A model generated the notes under the pieces. It was not told where the DNA came from, made no database searches, and saw only the letters and a program-made list of their open reading frames with translations. Below, in pieces: positions 20,345 through 21,350 of a DNA stretch of 21,350 nt. The DNA is taken from the NCBI GenBank assembly GCA_013054445.1, contig JAAMPI010001002.1, forward strand, positions 1-21,350. Direction: 5' to 3'. The stretch comes from Cudoniella acicularis (taxonomy: Eukaryota; Ascomycota; Leotiomycetes; Helotiales; Helotiaceae). Every line of letters starts with the position of its first letter. The first letter of the stretch is position 1. Made by a program: the position numbers and the translations under genes.

Positions 20345-21350
20345 TGTTATCAGAGTTCGGAACAGATTTGTTTTCTGTGAGGGCCGTTGAGGTCTCTCAA
20401 AAGAATTAAGAAATATTCGCTGAGAGTGATGCTATGGACTAATTAATAAGTCAATTGGCTTGTGATGAGATATGATTAATTGGTTAATTGATTGGTCGAT
20501 TCATTTATACACGGCTTTAGGCTCTAATATAGCGGCTATGCCAGGGAAACGCAAGTTCGCTCAACCACAACCACTGAGGTGTGTTAGACTCATGTAACGC
20601 ACCCCACTTTATCATGCCCTGGCATAAACCTCTCTGGGAGGAGTCCGCTTTTATCCACATATATATCCATTGAGCGAAATGTTTTGTTTGTGACATTCGT
20701 GTAAGGCTGTGGCTCGACGACCAACTATCCTCCGTGTCTGCGCTCCCTAGATACCTTCTTTACAGCTACCTTTCTCCTCTCCAAGGCTAGCCACCTTCGG
20801 TCACTATGATCGGAGCCGTGTGTAAACTATCAGGCACGAAAGACAAGCCGAGACCGAGTCGCAGTCGCCTTCGAGGTTGCCGTCGCAACTCGCAAATCCA
20901 TAGTCCTACTGGCCACCCTATTATTTTGAGCATAATGGGTTGGCAGCCATAGGGTGCTAACCTACCAGCACAAGCTGCCTTCCTCTACTCTGGCCGCGAG
21001 AAGAGGATCCACAGCAGGTGCTTACTAAAGAGGCAGCGCTAGCTTGCCAAAATTAGTGTATCACGTGTGCAGTGAAGCTTGTCGGTACGGATAAGCTACG
21101 GCTAGCTGCCGCACCCTATATAGTACTGTATATGTATTCAAATGAAAGCTATATACAATTCTCTCCGTATCTAATTATCCTTCTTTAATATATCATCCTC
21201 CTCACTATCATTATTTATCCCGACTAAGGCGCACATATTTAACACAGCTACCCCCATCAGCTCTGTAAGGATGGGTACTACTGAACCCGCTGGCATTCTA
21301 ATAATACTAATTAAAGGTAATTTATAAGTGATAAGCACCAAAGTGGTGAT
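20345..21350. other. Intergenic region to right edge
   Basis: No supported gene over about 1 kb. The first 200 nt presumably include the monooxygenase promoter. TA-rich patches near 20650 and 21110-21220 and a CACCA-AAG-TGGTG dyad near 21337 resemble repeat debris. A minus-strand 41-codon ORF (21296-21171) has an acidic C-terminus but no other support. Confidence 0.5.

Overview
The window looks like nuclear DNA of a filamentous ascomycete (Pezizomycotina; a Helotiales-like leotiomycete is a guess from protein flavour only). The reasons are short 45-140 nt GT-AG introns with CTAAC-type branch sites, a NACHT-WD40 NLR, a HET-domain gene, a Fot1/pogo-type transposon, LTR relics, and nonsense mutations that are almost all CpA->TpA or TpG->TpA, the signature of repeat-induced point mutation (RIP).

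Layout. 1-4069 (-): a large multi-zinc-finger, probably nuclear protein that runs off the left edge; it has two related internal modules and one frame break inside the finger array. 4070-4901: AT-rich spacer with a TA microsatellite. 4902-8688 (-): an intact four-exon NLR, modelled at 1207 aa, with a NACHT N-terminal region, a NACHT ATPase, and WD40 repeats of exactly 126 bp whose ambiguous bases point to a collapsed array. 9054-11206: a complete but dead pogo/Fot1-like element with 47-bp TIRs, TA target duplication and a transposase with three nonsense codons. 11207-12257: relics, including an LTR-like piece. 12258-16325 (-): a HET-domain gene preceded by a series of cysteine/histidine zinc modules spread over many phase-compatible exons; its 5' two thirds read cleanly, while the transposon-side 3' end carries five in-frame stops. 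17077-17979 (+): a ubiquitin-like domain fused to a domain that resembles a PARP-like ADP-ribosyltransferase (ART), dead through eight in-frame stops and loss of the motif histidine. 17980-18854: an LTR-like fragment and a clean solo LTR with a 5-bp target duplication. 18855-20344 (-): an intact four-exon FAD-dependent monooxygenase of 410 aa. 20345-21350: no convincing gene.

Together, the NLR and the HET protein are typical of fungal non-self recognition and regulated cell death. The Ub-ART fusion lies head-to-head with the HET gene across about 0.75 kb. The most unusual content is this divergent pair: a zinc-array/HET protein and a ubiquitin-ART fusion, both damaged by RIP-like mutation at their outer, transposon-facing ends and readable at their inner ends. 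The monooxygenase is probably an unrelated metabolic gene. Exon models were made by eye from splice motifs and reading phase; none is backed by transcripts.
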